A DNA stretch of 10,755 nucleotides from Balneolaceae bacterium SMO_bin1 (lineage in GTDB: Bacteria > Bacteroidota > Rhodothermia > Balneolales > Balneolaceae): assembly GCA_003123965.1 (NCBI GenBank), contig NNSL01000254.1, positions 1 through 10,755 of the forward strand. The letters run 5' to 3'. A program made the position numbers and the translations under genes. The notes below the pieces were generated by a model. The model worked only from the letters and a program-made list of their open reading frames with translations, was not told the DNA's origin and searched no databases. This document shows, one piece after another, positions 6,920 to 10,755 of the stretch. How positions within the stretch are numbered: the stretch's first letter is position 1; every line of letters begins with the position of its first letter.

Positions 6920-8305
6920 ATGCGTAACGGTTTCTATGTAATTGTGCTATGCCTGATTTTTACGGTTTCATCGCAGGCACAAGATATGCAGTCGAATGTG
7001 GCTCCGGGTGAAACAATTACTTTACAGGAAGCTATTGATATTGCCCTTGAAAATAATTTTCAGCTCCGAGTCGCCGAAAATAATCTAAACCTGTCTCAAT
7101 ACCAGGAAAAAAGTGAGTTAGCCGATTTCTTCCCCTCGCTTTCAGCCAATTTTAGTGGAAACAGAAGCACGGGTCCGGGTTTTGTTCCGGGTTCGGCCAC
7201 TTTTATTAATCAGACGTCGTACGGCATTAGCGGAGGGCTGAGTACCAGCATACCCATATTTAATGGATTCGAAAATATTTCCAGCCTGCGCAGCAGTAAG
7301 TTTGACACAAAATCGCAGGAAGAAACCAAGCAGCGCGTACGAGAAACCATAATTTTCAACACAGCCAGCAATTATCTGCAGGTTATTCTTGATAAGGAGC
7401 TGCTTGAGATTGCTAAAGAAACCCTGGCCGCTTCCCAGAAAACGCTGGAGCAGGTACAAGCACAGGTTGATGTAGGCTCGCGCCCAACCGTTGACCTATA
7501 CAATCAGGAATCAACGGTGGCAAGCAACGAGCTGCAAGTTACCAATCAGCAAAATGCGTTGGACTTAAGTCGCCTTCAGCTGATACGAACGTTACAAATT
7601 GATCCCACAGCCAATTACGCATTTGAAATACCTGATGTGGCTGTGCAAAATGCAGCGCAACCCGAATACAACCTGCAGGAACTGGTGAGCACAGCGTTGG
7701 AAAATCGTTCAGATCTGCAAAGCGAACAATTTAACATTCAGTCCATTGAGCAGCAGCTGCGCTCAACACGTGGTAGTTTGTATCCTTCGTTGAACTTTAG
7801 TGCCGACCTGAGAACCAACTACAGTGATCAGCGGTTATCTCCAGCTACCGGACAACCGATCTCCTTTACGGATCAGTTTTTTGATATCAATATTAACCGG
7901 TCTTTCGGCTTGTCACTGAGTATTCCCATTTTTAATAACTTAAATCTGCGCACCAACTTGCAGTCGCAGAAAGTAAATTACAAAAATGCGAAGCTGCAGC
8001 TCGAAGATACACGCTTGCAAGTGATACAGGAAGTCACCCAGGCCTTTAATGATTACCAGGCAGTGGTTCAGCGGCTGGAATCAACAGAAAAAGCGTTGCG
8101 AGCAGCCGAACGATCGTATCTCACACAAAAGGAGCGATATGAAGTTGGGGCCGGAACACTCATTGAACTAAGTGATGCCAATTCGCAATACGTTGAGGCG
8201 CAGTCCAATCGTGCGCAGGCCACATTTAATTTTATATTTCAGAAAAAACTGCTCGATTACTACCTCGGCAAGCTCAACGAAGACATTACTTTAACCGAAC
8301 TCTAA
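6920..8305 (+). CDS. TolC-family outer membrane efflux protein
   Basis: This is the outer-membrane duct of a tripartite export system, 461 residues, the normal length. Residues 1-20 form a signal peptide (hydrophobic core FYVIVLCLIFTV, likely cut after SSQA). The mature part shows the two-fold repeat of OEP domains: ITLQEAIDIALENN near 34-47, and again LQELVSTALENRSDL around 250. Each repeat has a strand segment with the family's G-LS-SIPIFN pattern (GLSTSIPIFNGF, then GLSLSIPIFNNL), followed by long Gln/Ala-rich helices. VGAGTLIELSDANSQY is the typical C-terminal helix-turn of the family. The adaptor gene follows after 19 bases and the ATPase after that, so it is the outer-membrane partner of the same pump. 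Confidence 0.95.
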   Translation: MRNGFYVIVLCLIFTVSSQAQDMQSNVAPGETITLQEAIDIALENNFQLRVAENNLNLSQYQEKSELADFFPSLSANFSGNRSTGPGFVPGSATFINQTSYGISGGLSTSIPIFNGFENISSLRSSKFDTKSQEETKQRVRETIIFNTASNYLQVILDKELLEIAKETLAASQKTLEQVQAQVDVGSRPTVDLYNQESTVASNELQVTNQQNALDLSRLQLIRTLQIDPTANYAFEIPDVAVQNAAQPEYNLQELVSTALENRSDLQSEQFNIQSIEQQLRSTRGSLYPSLNFSADLRTNYSDQRLSPATGQPISFTDQFFDININRSFGLSLSIPIFNNLNLRTNLQSQKVNYKNAKLQLEDTRLQVIQEVTQAFNDYQAVVQRLESTEKALRAAERSYLTQKERYEVGAGTLIELSDANSQYVEAQSNRAQATFNFIFQKKLLDYYLGKLNEDITLTEL

Positions 8306-8324
8306 ATACAAGAGGGGATGTGGT

Positions 8325-9711
8325 ATGAATAAGAAAAAGAAAAGTCCTACAAAAAAGCTGTTGATTGCGGCAGGCGTTATTGTTGCCGTATTTAGCCTTG
8401 GCGCGGTTTTGGCGAGCTCTATGGGATGGATGGGCGGCAGTACAACTGGCAAGACGGTGGAAACATCAACGGCCAAGTATAAAACCATTACACAAACGGT
8501 TTCGGCTTCCGGGAAGATTCAACCCGAAGTAGAAGTAATTATGCGTCCTGACGTTTCTGGTGAAATTATTGAGTTGAATGTGAATGAGGGTGATTTTGTA
8601 CGAAAAGGTGATTTACTGCTCCGCATCCGCCCTGATATTTATCAGATCCCGCATTGATGAAATAAATGCAAGCTTACTGACCCAAAAAGCACGCCTGCAG
8701 CAGGCCAGAGCGAGCCTTATCGAAGCTGAATCGGAATTTGCCCGACAGCAAAAACTTTACGATAAAGATTTAACTTCTGAATCGGCTTATGTTCAGGCTA
8801 AAACGCAGTTCGAATCGCAGCAAGCCAACCTTGAAGCTGCGCAGTATCAAGTGCAGAGCGTTGAGGCTCAGCTTCAGCAGGCTAATGAGGAACTGCAAAA
8901 AACGATTATTCGTGCGCCCAAGGACGGAACCGTAAGCAAGTTGGCCGTGGAGCAAGGCGAACGTGTACTGGGTAACACGCAAACTGCCGGCACCGAAATG
9001 ATGCGCATTGCCGATATGAACAACATGGAGGTTCAGGTAGAAGTAAATGAAAATGATATAGTAAATGTAGCTCTCGGAGATACGGCAATTTTGCAGGCCG
9101 ACTCGTATCCTGAGCGAACATTTGAAGGCGTAGTTACTGAAATTGCCAATTCTGCCCAGGTAGAAGGTCAGGGCACTAGCGAACAGGTCACCAACTACGA
9201 GGTTAAAGTTCGGGTCATTACCCCGCATAATCTTAACATGGCTTCTGCAACTATGCAGCAAGAAAGTGGATTGGAATCAGGTGAGCTGGAATTTGCACCT
9301 AACTTTAAACCCGGCATGTCGGCTACAGTTGATATTCAAACCGAAACGGTACAGCGAGCTATTGCTATTCCAATTCAAGCCGTAACAGTTCGCGATTTTG
9401 CCAAAGATGAACCGCAAGACTTGGCCAAGACATCTGCAACCGAACAAGCACCTGAAGAGAATAATGAGACCGGTATTATACCTGAAGAAGATTTACGAAA
9501 GGTGGTATTTGTGGTACGCGAAGGAAAAGTGGAACGCCGTGAAGTTAAAACCGGTATAAGCGATAATACGCATATTCAAGTACTTTCAGGTATTGATAAT
9601 GAAGAAGAAATTGTGATCGGCAGTTACCGTATACTCTCCAAAGAGTTAGCCGATGGCGACGCTGTGACTGTAGATAACAACAAATTTGGAAGCCTTACTG
9701 CAAGCAACTAA
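8325..9711 (+). CDS. MacA/HlyD-type periplasmic adaptor (membrane fusion protein), frameshifted
   Basis: This adaptor links the inner-membrane permease to the TolC duct. The start ATG 8325 has the best Shine-Dalgarno of the window (GAGGGG, about 7 bases upstream). There is an N-terminal anchor at about 11-32 and a first lipoyl half ([20 protein letters not shown], 76-95). The frame then breaks: it stops at TGA 8655-8657 after DIYQIPH, while frame 1 carries on as [16 protein letters not shown]. Deleting any one base of 8646-8651 restores a 461-residue protein. The rest is an alpha-hairpin (about 108-192), a second lipoyl half ([17 protein letters not shown]), and beta-barrel and membrane-proximal domains. 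An acidic low-complexity insert sits near 357-388. The long conserved downstream part argues for a sequencing error, though a recent mutation would look the same. The ATPase gene starts 10 bases later. Confidence 0.93.
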
Positions 9712-9721
9712 CATAACTGCT

Positions 9722-10453
9722 ATGAGAAAACCGATTATTGAAATATCCGATTTACGCCGTACCTACATAATGGGTAACACCGAAGTGCATGCCCTAGACG
9801 GTGTATCCCTAGAGGTGCTCGAGAACGATTACATCGCAATCATGGGGCCGTCTGGTTCAGGTAAATCAACATTGATGAACATGATAGGCTGCTTGGATAC
9901 ACCATCTTCTGGTACATATATTTTAAACGGTCAAGACGTTAGCCGGCTTGGTGATGCCGAACTGGCTGACGTGCGCAATCGGGAAATCGGTTTTGTTTTC
10001 CAAACGTTTAATCTGTTGCCCCGAACCGATTGCATGTCTAACGTAGAGCTGCCATTAATTTATGCGGGTGCACCTTCTTCTGAACGGAAAATGCGGGCTC
10101 GAAAAACCCTGGAGCGTGTAGGCTTGGGCGATCGGCTTGATCACCGGCCTAATGAGCTGTCCGGCGGGCAGCGCCAACGCGTAGCTATTGCTCGTGCATT
10201 GGTCAATAATCCGTCTATCATTCTTGCCGATGAGCCAACCGGTAATCTTGATACTAAGACAGGCGAAGAAATTATGATGCTTTTTGAAGAGCTGTACCGC
10301 ATGGGCAATACCATTCTGGTGGTTACCCACGAAGATGAAATTGCTCAGCACGCTCGCCGTATTATTCGCTTGCGCGACGGTTTGATTGAATCTGATAGTG
10401 TGGTTGAAAATCCGGTCCTTGAAAGTGAAGAGATTATGGTACAATCGGCCTAG
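9722..10453 (+). CDS. MacB/LolD-type ABC transporter ATP-binding protein
   Basis: This is a cytosolic ATPase of 243 residues that powers the MacB/FtsX-type permeases. All motifs are intact: Walker [10 protein letters not shown] (42-50), Q-loop [11 protein letters not shown] (Gln94), signature [15 protein letters not shown] (146-160), Walker [13 protein letters not shown] (166-177) and H-loop His203 in VTHEDE. The sequence FNLLPR and the PTGNLD tail are typical of the LolD/MacB/YknY subgroup. I chose ATG 9722, 10 bases after the adaptor stop, because [15 protein letters not shown] is the usual beginning; an in-frame TTG at 9686 overlaps the adaptor. It is the only ATPase in the window, so it probably serves both upstream permeases, but this partnership is inferred from proximity. 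A strong terminator follows. Confidence 0.95.
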   Translation: MRKPIIEISDLRRTYIMGNTEVHALDGVSLEVLENDYIAIMGPSGSGKSTLMNMIGCLDTPSSGTYILNGQDVSRLGDAELADVRNREIGFVFQTFNLLPRTDCMSNVELPLIYAGAPSSERKMRARKTLERVGLGDRLDHRPNELSGGQRQRVAIARALVNNPSIILADEPTGNLDTKTGEEIMMLFEELYRMGNTILVVTHEDEIAQHARRIIRLRDGLIESDSVVENPVLESEEIMVQSA

Positions 10454-10474
10454 TTTTATGACTCTTATCTAATT

Positions 10475-10510
10475 AAAGGGCGCACGGCTTAAGCTGTGCG
10501 CCCTTTTTTT
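10475..10510 (+). terminator. Strong intrinsic terminator, probably bidirectional
   Basis: The stem GGGCGCACGGC / GCTGTGCGCCC (one G-U pair) with a TTAA loop is flanked by AAA and a run of seven T (10504-10510). It starts 21 bases after the ATPase stop. Read on the minus strand the stem is followed by TTTAATT, so it can also serve the gene arriving from the right edge. Confidence 0.92.
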
Positions 10511-10540
10511 ATTCGCTCTAAACCACATTTTATTGAGTTA

Positions 10541-10570
10541 GAAATGATGAGACAACATTTTGTTCATTTC
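10541..10570. repeat. Imperfect inverted repeat in the intergenic tail
   Basis: GAAATGA at 10541-10547 pairs with TCATTTC at 10564-10570, and inside it ACAA (10552-10555) pairs with TTGT (10560-10563) around a CATT loop, leaving a 4-base bulge on the left arm. No T-run follows on either strand, so it is not a standard terminator. The rest of 10511-10649 shows nothing else I can support. Confidence 0.3.
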
Positions 10571-10649
10571 TGCGTAAAAAGGATACAAATGCACACTGCA
10601 AAAGCTGCTGATAAAAGCTTATATTTGGGCGGTCATATCATTGGCTTAA

Positions 10650-10755
10650 TCACCAAAAACGAACGGACCAATTGAAGCCGGCTTTATGATAACGAACCGG
10701 CACTAGGAAGAAATTATAACCAAGTTTAGATTTTTGAATTACCAATCCAATAATT
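10650..10755 (-). CDS. C-terminal fragment of an unknown, possibly outer-membrane barrel, protein
   Basis: The minus-strand frame is open from the window edge to TGA at 10652-10650, giving 34 residues of a gene whose start lies outside. The residues (for example YNFFLVPVRY and FNWSVRFW) alternate hydrophobic and polar and end in an aromatic, as the last strands of outer-membrane beta-barrels do. The neighbouring frames on this strand contain stops. A bidirectional terminator lies about 140 bases downstream of the stop, which fits a convergent gene. The fragment is short enough to be open by chance, and I recognise no specific family. Confidence 0.45.
   Translation of the reverse strand, partial: IIGLVIQKSKLGYNFFLVPVRYHKAGFNWSVRFW

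Noticed and set aside
8770..9261. 163-codon minus-strand frame opposite the adaptor gene
   Set aside because: The opposite strand encodes the well-conserved adaptor hairpin and lipoyl domain; the antisense product resembles no family I recognise.
10544..10675. 43-codon plus-strand reading frame starting ATGATG in the tail
   Set aside because: No ribosome site and no recognisable features, it overlaps the more protein-like minus-strand frame, and it starts inside an inverted repeat.
10677..10701. GCCGG...CCGGC inverted repeat with a 15-base spacer
   Set aside because: It lies inside the likely minus-strand coding end and has no T-run; probably coincidental.

Overview
The window looks like a chromosomal segment of a Gram-negative member of the Bacteroidota/Rhodothermota/Balneolota side of the FCB group. 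The clues are a bacillithiol-type deacetylase (BshB1) next to outer-membrane efflux genes, moderate G+C, mostly poor Shine-Dalgarno sites, and split MacB-type ABC transporters. I favour Balneolota-like bacteria, but this placement is inference from style of protein and gene content, not from a search.

Left part (1-3061): the 3' two-thirds of dnaG (primase: TOPRIM domain, charged linker and C-terminal helicase-interaction region), then an inositol-monophosphatase-family gene, then bshB1 on the opposite strand. As written, dnaG carries two single-base indels that cancel each other about 85 bases apart. The residues read through the shifted stretch are normal DnaG, so a sequencing or assembly error is the simplest explanation.

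Centre (3213-6773): two tandem MacB/FtsX-type ABC permeases without ATPase domains, then three tightly packed small membrane-protein genes. The middle small gene is a YqjE-like (phage holin superfamily III type) protein. The genes on either side encode short DUF883/YqjD-like proteins that share a YIRRxPL...IGK membrane-proximal motif. This resembles the enterobacterial yqjD-yqjE layout.

Right part (6920-10453): a TolC-family outer membrane factor, a MacA/HlyD-type membrane fusion protein (broken by one single-base frameshift) and a MacB/LolD-type ATPase. They are followed by a strong hairpin terminator that can work in both directions. Together with the two permeases they could make a complete tripartite efflux pump: outer-membrane duct, periplasmic adaptor, separate ATPase and possibly heterodimeric permease. 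At the right edge, the minus strand carries what looks like the last 34 codons of a protein with an outer-membrane-barrel-like C-terminus.

I saw no rRNA, tRNA, CRISPR array, insertion sequence or phage integration signal. The most interesting item is the insertion of the DUF883-YqjE-DUF883 module between the permeases and the rest of the pump. It is a modest rather than dramatic novelty.
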